A DNA stretch of 64,000 nt from the NCBI GenBank assembly GCA_965223025.1, contig CBDCVP010000023.1:3286001-3350000 (forward strand), written 5' to 3'. Positions 9,275-18,964 of this stretch are shown piece by piece (position 1 is the first letter of the stretch; the number at the start of each line of letters is the position of its first letter). The notes beneath the pieces are model-generated. The model did not search any database, was not told the origin of the DNA, and worked only from the letters and a program-made list of their open reading frames with translations. Position numbers and translations under genes: made by a program. Source of the stretch: JABDMH01 sp965223025. Lineage in GTDB: Bacteria > Bacteroidota > Bacteroidia > Chitinophagales > Saprospiraceae.

Positions 9275-10339
9275 TTAATATTTAAAATTGTACCTCGAAA
9301 TCAATTTATTGAACACTTCATTGAACAATGTTTCTTCCGGTTCCGACATCACATTAATTTGAAATTGATATGCGTTTTTATGAGAAAGCGAATTAATCAT
9401 GTCCATAGTTTTTGCGGTATCATTTATACCAATTTCTGAAAGCACAAATCCAAGTCTTGGAGAACCAAGGAAAGAGGCAAGATTTTCCAATACCTGTCTT
9501 AAGAGGACAATATGAAACTTATATAACTGCTCCTTTTGTGCTTCGGCCAATGTTTGTAATAAATGCAGGTGATAAAGAAATACATCACCTGAAGGACTTT
9601 TCAATTCCAAGTTTCCGTTTTTGTTAGTGAGAATACATGCCTTGGTAAGTTCTTCATATTTTGCACTTCTGTCACCTTTTTTTAACCAATTGAATAGAAT
9701 TGAGAATAAACCAATATGGTGAGTAGATATAATGATTCTTTTCTTGAGATAACTGGCTTCGATCAAATCAAAAATTGATTCAGCTGTAACGAAGATGTTA
9801 TGCTCGTCCAAACTTGAAACAGGATCGTCAATAAACAAGTGTGCATCCTGCTCACCTGCCCAAGTCTCTACTTCAAATAGGGCGAGGAAGAAACACCAAA
9901 CAAAAATACGTTCTTCTCCTCTTGATATTTTTATAGGTGTTTTGTTCTCTTCGTCTACAAAAAAGGTGATAGACTCAATGCCTCTTTCCGGATTCGTGTC
10001 AAAGTTGAAGTCAAATTTGTATTTCGGATTGTAGATGGCAAGCTTTGCTTCTATGTCCTTTACATCAAGGAATGAATGAAACTGACTTAAACCGCTATAA
10101 TGTACCTTTAAAGTAATGTTCTCGTTGTTGTTGTCTTCGTCATTTTCCCATACAAACAAGTCTTCACTGAATGCATTGTAATAAATGCCTGCATGTTCTC
10201 CCTCTTTTTCACTTTTTGTGAAATCTTTATAAGCAACTGAAAGTCTCGTTTTACCAATTGAGTTAAAAGCATACATCAGGATTATGTTCTCCTGATTTTC
10301 ATAAAGCTGTCTTGCTATGTCTAAGTGGTTCTCTGCCAT
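9275..10339 (-). CDS. PrrC/RloC-like ATPase, candidate anticodon nuclease
   Basis: 354 aa. An ABC-type ATPase has a degenerate P-loop (AFNSIGKT, residues 24-31; the usual first glycine is alanine), a signature-like ISRGEE (138-143), Walker B plus D-loop FIDDPVSSLD (169-178) and an H-switch (STHH, about 205-208). FIDDPxSSLD is characteristic of the AAA_13/PrrC/RloC group. The C-terminal domain holds RQVLE (R281, E285) and SLSH (H320), like the R-xxx-E ... H triad of PrrC-type anticodon nucleases. PrrC genes are linked to hsd operons, where the RM complex holds the toxin silent. Gene position (4 bp from hsdS, 8 bp from hsdM) supports this role. Length is near PrrC (about 396 aa) and there is no zinc hook. 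Nuclease activity is inferred. Confidence 0.6.
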   Translation of the reverse strand: MAENHLDIARQLYENQENIILMYAFNSIGKTRLSVAYKDFTKSEKEGEHAGIYYNAFSEDLFVWENDEDNNNENITLKVHYSGLSQFHSFLDVKDIEAKLAIYNPKYKFDFNFDTNPERGIESITFFVDEENKTPIKISRGEERIFVWCFFLALFEVETWAGEQDAHLFIDDPVSSLDEHNIFVTAESIFDLIEASYLKKRIIISTHHIGLFSILFNWLKKGDRSAKYEELTKACILTNKNGNLELKSPSGDVFLYHLHLLQTLAEAQKEQLYKFHIVLLRQVLENLASFLGSPRLGFVLSEIGINDTAKTMDMINSLSHKNAYQFQINVMSEPEETLFNEVFNKLISRYNFKY

Positions 10340-10342
10340 CTT

Positions 10343-11608
10343 TTAACTCTCAATTTTTGGAAATAGGCCCTGCATCAATCCCTTTTTATGCTGCTGTAAT
10401 TGCTCTATTCTTTCTGTCTGTCCGTTGATAAGTTCGTCGACTGCAGAAAGACTTGAAGCAATTTTCTTTTGTTCTTGGGATGAAGGGATGTCAACCTTTA
10501 GAGTTTTCAATTGACTTGAATAAAGGTGAACAACCGATATACCTTGAGCAACTCGGGCTATATCTTTCTTCTTTGCGTTATTTAGATAATAGGCAAGAAA
10601 AACTCCATTCATATCAGATCTAATAATGTTTAAATCTCCACCTAATGCCACACCAGATTTTAGAACACAAGATGCAGTGGCAATATCAATTTGAGTTTCA
10701 CCAGATGCAGGAATAATTACATCATTCGTTTCACTTAAAACCAAATCACCAGCATGTAAATTTGTGGAGGATTTTGCGTTAGCGATGGTTTCGTTGTAAT
10801 GTGTATAAAGTTCTCCATATCTAATACATGGCAATTTCCCCTTTTCTGAAATATCGGATTTAGAGATGCCTTTGCCTTTTGAGAACGTCGCAATATTGTC
10901 CAGAGTATCCTCCACCCACTCCCCATCCTTCACAAACTCAGGAAAACGATAATTCGGTACTTTCTGTCCATCTTGTGGAAACAGGTTTTGCAACAATCCT
11001 TTTTTGTGGTCTTTGAGGGCTTGCAGTTTGTCCTTGTGGGTGGTTAACAGTTCATCGAGCGAGGATAGGCAGGATGCGATTTTTTTTTGTTCTTTTATTT
11101 TAGATGGTAGGTAAATTGGCATATTGGCATACTGAGTTCCATTTATTCCTGGTTGACCACTTCTAACCGAAACGGCTAGTACCCATTTCCAGTAATTTGA
11201 AGTTGATAGAAACTGAAAGAGTAGTTCAGAATCCAATTTTTCTGGATTTGGTTTTGCTCTGATCAAAAATCCCGCAAAAACGAGTTCACCATCTTTTTTT
11301 CTGTACTTATAGGACTTACCTACACTTGCACCTGTTCTCGCTAATACTATATCACCGTCAGATAAGTAATCATTCTCTTTTGCTTCTCTATCAACTGAGA
11401 CTTTTCCCACTGCAAGGAAATTACCTTCTTCTGAAATATCTGTTATACGTAAATAGGTTGGTAAATTATTCGAAAATGGTACAGCAGGAGCATTCATTCC
11501 ATAATCAGGCTTTTGTAACAAACAATCGCCTAATTTCTTCTCCACCCACTCCCCTTCCTTCGCAAACTCAGGAAAACGCAACTGCGGTATGTATTTCTTC
11601 TTATTCAT
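10343..11608 (-). CDS. hsdS: Type I specificity subunit HsdS (system 1)
   Basis: 421 aa with two target-recognition domains, each opened by the same motif (PQLRFPEF near residue 8 and PNYRFPEF near 213) and closed by a conserved helix with coiled-coil character (KIASCLSSLDELLTTH and KIASSLSAVDELINGQ). This is the canonical two-half HsdS layout reading a bipartite site. The start overlaps the end of hsdR by 8 bp, indicating translational coupling in the original operon. No damage is seen in the frame. Confidence 0.95.
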   Translation of the reverse strand: MNKKKYIPQLRFPEFAKEGEWVEKKLGDCLLQKPDYGMNAPAVPFSNNLPTYLRITDISEEGNFLAVGKVSVDREAKENDYLSDGDIVLARTGASVGKSYKYRKKDGELVFAGFLIRAKPNPEKLDSELLFQFLSTSNYWKWVLAVSVRSGQPGINGTQYANMPIYLPSKIKEQKKIASCLSSLDELLTTHKDKLQALKDHKKGLLQNLFPQDGQKVPNYRFPEFVKDGEWVEDTLDNIATFSKGKGISKSDISEKGKLPCIRYGELYTHYNETIANAKSSTNLHAGDLVLSETNDVIIPASGETQIDIATASCVLKSGVALGGDLNIIRSDMNGVFLAYYLNNAKKKDIARVAQGISVVHLYSSQLKTLKVDIPSSQEQKKIASSLSAVDELINGQTERIEQLQQHKKGLMQGLFPKIES

Positions 11609-14120
11609 AAGCTGCTAAACCTGAGATTTCACGTCCTTCGGCTAATTTTTTTAACAAGGGCACTAATTCTTGCATCAAAGCTGTTTCTACCTTGCTGCGT
11701 TCTTTCCAGCCCAATTCCAAAGGCTCCATGAGATCGGTAAGTTTTTCCCCGTCAAAGATCATTCGGCTCATGATTTGCTCCACAAAGACTTTTACGTCAG
11801 TTGTTTGTAAATCGTGTTTATCGGCTATATCTGCTAGTTCCTTATCGTACTTCTCTACTTTAAAAGTTTCAAAGCTTTGCTTGAGCTCGTCAGCCGTGTG
11901 CGGCTTAGTCCAGTTCACATGGTTCTCTATGTAGTCGGTTAAGTCTGCCTCTTCATCCATCAGGTTAGAGTTAGACTTTAGCAAACTAATCACCTGACGC
12001 TTGGTCATCTTCTGCTTAGAAGGTTTTTGCTGTGTACTGTCGGCAATCAGATTCATGATGTAATCGTAATCGATCACAGCAGAGGCAAAAAGTACAAACT
12101 CAAAATCCAGTTGCTGTATGTCTTCGGGTGCATCATCGCCTTCTATCTGCTGTATGTCTCGTAACTGCTTTGCAGTCTCTATATACGAACTCTTAAACTC
12201 CTGCAAGGTGTCTTTTGGTAGAATCGCTTCTATGGCTGCCTTTTGCTCTTCATCCAAATCGGTGTATTGGTCAAGCTGCGTTTTGAGGCGTTGCACTTCT
12301 TTGAAATTTCTCACAAAGGCAATTCGAGCCGCATTACCTCTTAAGCCATATACTTCTTCGGGTTCACAAGCCAGATTATGTTCTTGCATAAAATCGCCCA
12401 GTTTTTCAACAGCTTCCTGATATTTCTCTATCATCACCGGAGCAGGTTCTACCATCCAAATTTCTTTGGCTTTACCACTGTCTTCACCAGAGAACAAGGT
12501 GATGGCCTGGTTAACGGACTCTTGTTGTGACCGGAAATCTAAAATGTTGCCGTAAGGCTTGGTATCGTTCAGTACACGGTTGGTTCGGGAAAATGCCTGA
12601 ATCAAGCCGTGATATTTAAGGTTTTTATCTACATACAGGGTATTCAGATATTTTGAATCAAATCCGGTAAGTAGCATATCGACTACTATGGTAATGTCTA
12701 TCTTATTCTTGCGAGGATAGTCCTTATTGCTAAATTTTTGGTCTTTGATGCGTCTTTGAACATCCTGATAGTATAGGTCAAATTCGTTGATACTGTGATT
12801 GGTGTCAAATTGCTGATTATAGTCAGCAATTATTTCCACTAAGGCCTTTTTCTTCTCTTCCGGGTTTTGCTTATTGTCTTCTTTTTCTTGTTTTAAATCT
12901 TCCTGAAGTTGTTTTATATCTGCCGCATTCTTCTGACTTCGTTTATCTCCATCTTTAGCAATCAATTTAGCAGGTGGAGAAAATACACAAGCAACATGGA
13001 GGGGTACATAATCAGCACTTTCTAACTGGTTCTGTTCCCCTATTGATTTGAATATACGATAATACTCAATGGCATTATTGATAGAAGCAGTTGCTAATAT
13101 GGCATTGAATTTTCGTTGATTCGTGGCGGCATCATGCTTCTCAATAATTGCTTCTACAACGGCTTGTTGTGCAATTGCTTCACCAGGTTTTGGATTTTCG
13201 TCACCTTTTCCCTTAAGATAATCAATGTGAAAACGCAGCACATTCTTGTCATCAATAGCATGTGTAATGGTATATGCATGTAGTTCTTTTTCGAAAATAT
13301 ATTCAGTGGTCTTATACTGCTCATATTCATCTTCCCTAACCTTATAATTAGCATTTAATTCAAAAATGGGGGTGCCTGTAAAACCGAATAGTTGAGCGTT
13401 TGGAAAAAATTCCTTAATAGCTTTGTGGTTTTCTCCAAATTGAGAGCGGTGGCACTCATCAAAAATGAAAACCATTCGTTTACTGCTTAAGGACTCCAAC
13501 CGTTCCTTGTAGTTCTTCTTATAGGTGCCATCCAATGCAAGACCTAATTTTTGAATCGTGGTAACGATCACCTTATCCGCATAGTCCGTGGAAAGTAAGC
13601 GTCTTACTAACGTTTCGGTATTTGTGTTTTCCTCGACACTGCCTTCTTGGAATTTATTGAACTCTTCACGTGTCTGTCGATCCAGATCTTTTCGATCAAC
13701 CACAAACAAACATTTGTCAATGTTGGGATTGTCTTTGAGAAGTGTGGAGGCTTTGAAAGAAGTCAAAGTTTTACCGCTTCCTGTAGTGTGCCAGATCTAA
13801 GTACATGACATAACACAAAAAGACCATATATTGTGATTTCAAAATCAATTAGTTAACCTAATTTCACAAATATGGTCTCGAAAGTGCAAGATAGCAGATT
13901 TTTTAAAGTTTTCCTACTACATTTTAAAGGGATGGACAAGCGACGTGTTCAATTTCTCTACCTTTTAGTACGTGCAATTAGTAGTGTAGGTACGATAAAC
14001 CTTGTCAAAGTTGCCATAGCAATTCAGAATGATGTAAGTCGATCCTGCATATTCCGACCAAGCTGACCCCCACGTTCCGGGATGTTGACCCCCAACCAAA
14101 AAATCATATCCATTGGTGAC

Positions 14121-14855
14121 TTAAGATAATTTTTTTGCTTGTTTTCTCATGCTTTTTCCTTTTAATTCTATTCTGTGAGCTTTAGGTACAAGGCGGTCAA
14201 GGATGGCATCGGCGATAGTGGGATCATTTAGGTATGCATGCCATTTTGACACGGGTAGTTGTGAACAAACAATCGTAGCTGCTTTTTCATATCGATCTTC
14301 TAGTATCTGGAGGATGATAAGCAAGACGGACTGAGACAATGGTTGAAGACCAAAATCATCTAGAATAATCAGCTTCGCTTTGTTTAATCTGTTTAGCCAC
14401 TTAATGAGTGTGCCATCTGTTTTTGCTAGAGTGATCTGCTCAGTGAATCGGTTGAGGTTGAAGTAGAGTGTTCTTTTTCCTAGGACACAGGCCTGATGCC
14501 CGAGCGCACAAGCCAAGAAAGATTTGCCGCAGCCGGTAGGTCCGGTGATGAGTATGTTTTCACTTCTATCAATATAGGCTGCGTCAGCAAGTTTGGTAAT
14601 ATGCTCTTTTTTCAGATTTCTCGAGGATGAATAATCCAGATCTTTTAGATTGGCATGGTATCGAAGTTTGCTCAGTCGGACAAATAGATTCATCCTTTTG
14701 TTAGAGCGGTAGAGCTGTTCGGAGTCAATGAGTTGTGCGATGAGTTCATGATTGTCAGGATGTTGATTGACTGGAAGGTTCAGTACCGCCTCATAGGTGG
14801 AAGCCATGCCTCCCAATTTGAGATCTTTCATGGTTTCTAAAGTTGCATTCTTCAT
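14121..14855 (-). CDS. istB: IS21 helper ATPase IstB (copy B)
   Basis: A 244-aa AAA+ ATPase with Walker A GPTGCGKS and Walker B LIILDDFG. It matches the copy-A protein except for a Lys-for-Asn change near the C-terminus. It lies 31 bp downstream of istA and is expected to assist it in transposition. Confidence 0.95.
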   Translation of the reverse strand: MKNATLETMKDLKLGGMASTYEAVLNLPVNQHPDNHELIAQLIDSEQLYRSNKRMNLFVRLSKLRYHANLKDLDYSSSRNLKKEHITKLADAAYIDRSENILITGPTGCGKSFLACALGHQACVLGKRTLYFNLNRFTEQITLAKTDGTLIKWLNRLNKAKLIILDDFGLQPLSQSVLLIILQILEDRYEKAATIVCSQLPVSKWHAYLNDPTIADAILDRLVPKAHRIELKGKSMRKQAKKLS

Positions 14856-14886
14856 AATTTGATGTTTTTTGTTTTTAAATAATTAG

Positions 14887-16437
14887 TTATTGATAAGCCT
14901 CTTTTCCCCTTATATTTTCGTGGTCTTGGGGAGATTTTGTGGCAAATAGTTCAGGTTGGGTTTGGTCAAGATTTTTTTCTAATATCCTTTTCAAAAGGGT
15001 GTAATTGACCTTGCCGATCTGATGACATTTCTTGCAAGCTGCTTCAAGCCGAGGATGAGAATATTTCTTAGCCAGACTCAGCACGCCCAAGCAGCTCTTG
15101 TAGGATTGCTCTTCGTAAAAGGTGGAGATCAAAATCTGTTGGATAGCCCATTGTGTCATCTGGCCGATGTTTTTTGCCAGGCTGGTAAACTCGCTACTAC
15201 TATATCCATGTAGACGCTCATAGATCTTATGCTTCTCAGGCATATGCTCTGCGGTTGTCGTATACTTTTTGCCAGTGCGCTGGTGGACTGCAATACGACT
15301 TTGCTTATAGTATATCTCCAACACGCTAGAGCTATACCTTACATCTACTCGTTTACCTACATGGGAGTAATGAACAGAATAGTATTCTTTTTCTTTTCCA
15401 AGGTAGATGTGGTAGTTCTTTCCTACACTCGCCTTTTTCTGTCTTTTGAGTTCAAACAGAGCACTGGGCAAAGGCCTTAGCAAAGGCTTTTCATATTGTT
15501 CAAATATGCTTTTCCGACTACCCTGTTTTTTCTGGAAGGGCTCACTGTTATGCTTCTCAAGCTTTTCTCTGATAGCAGCATTTAACGCCTTGAGGCTGAA
15601 AAATTGCTCATTGCGCAGTTCTGCATATATACGGGTATACACGATGCTCACCATGTTTTCAACACTTGCTTTGTCTTTTGGCTTTGCTACCCGGCAAGCT
15701 TGTAGATCCAGGTTATAGTGGGCTCCCATCTGGGTACTTAGTTCGGTAAAAGTAGGTTCATATGGATCTGCCTTTTTCACATAGGCAGCGAAGTTATCTG
15801 ATAGCATCGCATGAGGTGAGCCACCAAAATATAGTAACGCATGGTTGAGTCCATGTACCACATCTGGTGTTTGCTGTGTGTCTACAGCCATCACAAAGGT
15901 GTACTGACTGAAAGGAAATACTGCAACGATAACTTCTGTGGGCACCAGCTCTCCGGTTTCCCTGTCTATCCAGCTAAGTTTTTTACCTGCAAAATCTGCC
16001 ATTATCTCTCTTCCAGGTTCATGCTTCAAATGGATGGTTAGCTTCCGGCTTTCTATGTGCTGACTCAATTTCTCACAAAACTGACTGTACGCAAACCCAT
16101 CTGGATGATCTGCTCTGTATTCCTGCCATAGTAGTTGCCTAGTCACTCCTATTCTGCGAAGTTCTGATAGCCAGTAATCTACTAGGCTGGTAAAGGTTTG
16201 TATGCGCTCAGATTCTTCGATCATGCCTGCTGGATAAATCAATGTTTTGAGGTCTTCATCTTCTAGTCTCAACAGATCCTCCTTTGGTAAATCTACTCGT
16301 TCGACAAGTCGCAGATATTTACGCACTGTGTTCTTTGATATGCCCAGCTGGCGTGCGACAACCTTGTATTTACTCGTCTTTAAATAGGCACTGATGATTT
16401 GTCTTACTTCTTCCATACGTTTAGATTGATAGGCCAT
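14887..16437 (-). CDS. istA: IS21 transposase IstA (copy B, full length)
   Basis: About 516 aa from the chosen start at 16437 (MAYQSKRMEE); an in-frame ATG at 16503 lies in the terminal repeats and is less likely. It has an N-terminal helix-turn-helix (QLGISKNTVRKYLRL), an integrase-type DDE catalytic core (EIMADFAGKKLSW for the first Asp, ASVENMV for the Glu region) and a C-terminal beta domain. The frame is intact where copy A is shifted, so this is the only likely source of active transposase for both IS21 copies. Confidence 0.95.
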   Translation of the reverse strand: MAYQSKRMEEVRQIISAYLKTSKYKVVARQLGISKNTVRKYLRLVERVDLPKEDLLRLEDEDLKTLIYPAGMIEESERIQTFTSLVDYWLSELRRIGVTRQLLWQEYRADHPDGFAYSQFCEKLSQHIESRKLTIHLKHEPGREIMADFAGKKLSWIDRETGELVPTEVIVAVFPFSQYTFVMAVDTQQTPDVVHGLNHALLYFGGSPHAMLSDNFAAYVKKADPYEPTFTELSTQMGAHYNLDLQACRVAKPKDKASVENMVSIVYTRIYAELRNEQFFSLKALNAAIREKLEKHNSEPFQKKQGSRKSIFEQYEKPLLRPLPSALFELKRQKKASVGKNYHIYLGKEKEYYSVHYSHVGKRVDVRYSSSVLEIYYKQSRIAVHQRTGKKYTTTAEHMPEKHKIYERLHGYSSSEFTSLAKNIGQMTQWAIQQILISTFYEEQSYKSCLGVLSLAKKYSHPRLEAACKKCHQIGKVNYTLLKRILEKNLDQTQPELFATKSPQDHENIRGKEAYQ

Positions 16438-18443
16438 GTCACTATTTATATTAGTAAATGACCTAATGTATGGATATGAATTTCTGTTCCTTGGGAGACC
16501 CACAGGGGGTCAGCATGTCGGAATGTCAGTCCTGCACAGTTTAACCCTTTGGGGGTCAGCTTGCCGGAATCTTTACTGAACCATCCCTTTATTTGGGGGT
16601 CAGCTTGCCGGAATCATGCTCACCGATCTCCTCTCTCAATAGGGGGTCAGCTTGCCGGAACTAGGGGGTCAGCTTGCTCCGGAATGCGGGGGTCAACATC
16701 ACCGGAATACGCATCGATCCAGCAATTACCGTAGAATTCAGCGATTTATTGCCGGAGTATCGGTCAATTTCGATGAGCTTATTCCGTTTATCATACGATT
16801 GGCAGGAGTACAGGATCCATACACGTTATTACTGGATAGGACTAATTGGCAGTTTGGTCGAGCAGATATTAATTTTTTGGTGTTGAGTGTGAAGGGAAAG
16901 AGTTGGTCTGTGCCAATATTATGGACACTGCTACCAAAGAAGGGAAGTAGCAATTGTGAGGAGCGGATCGCCCTGATGGATAGGCTGATAAGGATCATAG
17001 GGCACGGGAAAATACATAGTCTTATCGCCGACAGGGAGTTTGTTGGTCAGAAATGGATTAGATATCTTAATGAGCACGGAATCCCTTATGACATAAGGAT
17101 CAGAGAGAACATGAAGGTGTTTTATCGGGGAACAGAAAGACGTGTATCAACACTTTTTTCCAGACTCCAAATTGGTAAAGTAAGAACAATCAAAAAACCT
17201 GTCATTCTCAAAGGTGAGCAAGTGTTCCTACAAGGAAAAAAGATCACAAATACAAAGAATCACAGGGAAGAATATTTAATTGTCATCTCCTATGACGATC
17301 CAGAACATAGTTTGTGCAGATATGGCGAACGATGGTATATAGAAAACATGTTCAAAGATCTAAAATCCAATGGATTTAATTTGGAATGCACTCACGTTAC
17401 CAAGACTGACCGTCTGGAAACACTAATGTTAGTCTTGGCAATAGCGTACACATGGATGATAAGAATTGGCAAATTCATTCATGAAAAACACCCTCAAAGA
17501 ATACAAATTAAAAAACATGGTAGGAGATCTAAAAGCATTTTCCGGCTCGGATTAGATGAATTTATGAACACTATTTTCTTATGCAACTTAGTAAGAATGA
17601 GAACATATATTAATTTTTTGTCATGTACTTAGGTGCCAGATATAACCGTTTCCACGATTTTGGAGAATACAGTCCACTATGGCTTTTACGGCATAGATTT
17701 GATAAGGACGCATCACCAGTATTTTTTGTTCGCTCTGCACCAGCACCATGTACTTGCTTATCATTTCTCCTATGGTGCATTTGGCTAAGAACTTTTCCGT
17801 AAAATCTGATAAATGAGTTATCGGTTTATTTTCTCTATTGGCCAATTGATAAACAGGCAAGAATTGTTCATCAGCATTGAATTGAAAGTGCTGCTTTTTA
17901 TTGTTGGCAAAATAGATCGTTTTGCTTCGATTGCTAACAATAAATAATTGCATAAAACACATCAAAGAATTGCCATAACCATTACCTGGTTCATTCTTGT
18001 AATCCACGATTTGCTGCATCGCTTTTCGCGGTGAAATGTCAAGTCTCTTTAATTCAATTTGTACTACAGGTAAGCCATTGATGAGCAGAATTACATCATA
18101 GCGTTGGTTGCTGTTTTCGGTGTTTATTTTCAGTTGACTGATGACTTCAAAGTCATTCTTACACCAATCTTTGATGTTGACCAAAGTGTAGTGCAGCGGT
18201 GTTCCATCTTCTCGTTGGAAATACTGCTGTTCGCGTAGCATTCTTGATGCTTCGAAAACATCGGGCTTAATGATCTCCTCTCTCAAGCGTAAGAACTCAC
18301 TCTCTGAAAGTCGAACACGATTTAATGACTCAAACTTTGCTTTAAAATTTTGCTCGAGTGATTTCCTATCCGTAATATCCGGACGGTTAGTGTATTTCAA
18401 CTCTTTGAGTTGTTCAATGAACAGTTCCTCTATTTGAAATTCT

Positions 18444-18641
18444 TTAGTCATTCAGATCTTCTTTCAATAAATCCTTAGGATTGACATCTAAAATCTTTGC
18501 TATTCGGTACAGATCCTCTAAGCTTGGCTGCCTTACATTTCTGGCATACTCATTAACAGTTGTGTAACTTTTCTTCATTTGTTGAGCAAGCCAAGTTTGT
18601 GTAATCCCTTTCTCTTTAAGGATTTCCTTAATTCGGTTCAT
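18444..18641 (-). CDS. XRE-family helix-turn-helix regulator of RM system 1
   Basis: 65 aa, essentially one Cro/CI helix-turn-helix (TQTWLAQQMKKSYTTVNEYARN). It is the first gene of the operon, and its stop overlaps the hsdR start by 8 bp. Small regulators of this kind time restriction relative to methylation in many RM systems. A 17-bp perfect palindrome lies 39-55 bp upstream of its start and is a plausible operator for autoregulation. Whether it still matters after hsdR was broken is open, since hsdS and hsdM now lie behind about 3.8 kb of inserted DNA. Confidence 0.85.
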   Translation of the reverse strand: MNRIKEILKEKGITQTWLAQQMKKSYTTVNEYARNVRQPSLEDLYRIAKILDVNPKDLLKEDLND

Positions 18642-18679
18642 TTTTAAACCAATTTAATTTGTTGTAAGATATGAAACAC

Positions 18680-18696
18680 TCACTATTAAATAGTGA
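18680..18696. promoter_or_regulatory. Candidate operator palindrome upstream of xre
   Basis: TCACTATTAAATAGTGA is an 8-bp inverted repeat about a central A, 39-55 bp upstream of the xre ATG. The size and position suit a dimer of the adjacent helix-turn-helix protein. Binding is inferred. Confidence 0.55.
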
Positions 18697-18727
18697 ATAT
18701 AGTCATTGAATTTCTGTGGGTTGGAAG

Positions 18728-18761
18728 AAAAGCAATGTGTGCGATAGCACTCTTTGCTTTT
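18728..18761. repeat. Bulged hairpin with TGT/TCT internal loop
   Basis: AAAAGCAA-TGT-GTGC, loop GATA, GCAC-TCT-TTGCTTTT. Both stems pair perfectly around a TGT/TCT internal loop. It has the same parts as the hairpins at 18889 and 27598, but here the loop closes the other stem, as if the element were permuted. It lies between the xre operator and junction site 4. Confidence 0.5.
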
Positions 18762-18785
18762 GCGGGTTGGTTATTCAGCATGAAG

Positions 18786-18854
18786 CACAACGGATTAGTA
18801 TATATGCCTGTGCCGTCCCGATAGGGCGGTATGGCATTATATACCGTGTTGTAG
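18786..18854. repeat. attC-like palindromic junction site 4
   Basis: GCACAAC-G (from 18785), five bases, stem GTATATATGCC (18798-18808), inner stem CCGTCCC/GGGCGG (18813-18819 and 18824-18829), GGCATTATATAC (18833-18844), three bases CGT, then GTTGT (18848-18852). This is the longest stem among the five sites. It separates RM system 1 from the RM system 2/Argonaute/SIR2 module. Confidence 0.65.
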
Positions 18855-18888
18855 GGCGTATTCATTCGTTCGTCTTGGTTGGCAAAGG

Positions 18889-18948
18889 CATACTCTTTGG
18901 CAAGTTTTGCCTTGTGCGGTGGCTTTGAGCGACTTGCCAATGTGTATG
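18889..18948. repeat. Bulged hairpin with TCT/TGT internal loop next to SIR2 stop
   Basis: CATAC-TCT-TTGGCAAG (18889-18904) pairs with CTTGCCAA-TGT-GTATG (18933-18948). All stem positions pair and the internal loop is TCT opposite TGT. It ends 17 bp from the SIR2 stop codon. Confidence 0.5.
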
Positions 18949-18964
18949 ACTTTATGCCTGGCTT

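Larger units (their letters stand above)
14046..16713 (-). mobile_element. IS21-family insertion sequence, copy B (intact)
   Basis: 2,668 bp in inverted orientation relative to copy A, flanked by a 7-bp target duplication TCGATCC (14039-14045 and 16714-16720). The ends match copy A (TGCATATTCCGACC and, inverted, TGCGTATTCCGG). Both genes are open. It lies inside the IS4 transposase gene, so it arrived after the IS4 insertion into hsdR. Confidence 0.95.
13797..17632 (+). mobile_element. IS4-family element inserted in hsdR, itself carrying IS21 copy B
   Basis: Terminal inverted repeats CTAAGTACATGACA are identical at 13797-13810 and, inverted, at 17619-17632. A 9-bp target duplication GTGCCAGAT flanks it (13788-13796 and 17633-17641). 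Without the nested IS21 the element is 1,161 bp. The intact inverted repeats and duplication point to a recent insertion. Confidence 0.92.
13872..17632 (+). pseudogene. IS4-family transposase, interrupted by IS21 copy B
   Basis: Exons 13872-14045 and 16721-17632 join in frame to about 361 aa once IS21 and one TSD copy are removed (NDVSRS to SNYRRIQRF). DDE residues are visible: LLLDRTNW (first D), LIADREF (second D), and the IS4 signature Y-(2)-R-(3)-E-(6)-K in YGERWYIENMFKDLK. The stop codon coincides with the right end of the element. IS21 breaks the gene after residue 58, so this copy cannot move by itself. Confidence 0.9.
11601..18451 (-). pseudogene. hsdR: Type I restriction subunit HsdR (system 1), split by IS4/IS21
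   Basis: The N-terminal part (17633-18451) has the nuclease domain (VVQIELKR, the ExK part of the motif) and ends at GNGYIWH. The C-terminal part (11601-13787) begins exactly at the Walker A motif TTGSGKT and carries the helicase DECHRSQ box. Removing 13797-17632 and one 9-bp target copy joins them in frame, giving about 1,001 aa. The IS4 insertion thus cuts between the nuclease and motor halves just before the P-loop. As sequenced, neither half can translocate and cleave, so restriction should be lost while methylation remains possible. An internal ATG at 13766 could yield a motor fragment lacking the P-loop. Confidence 0.93.
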
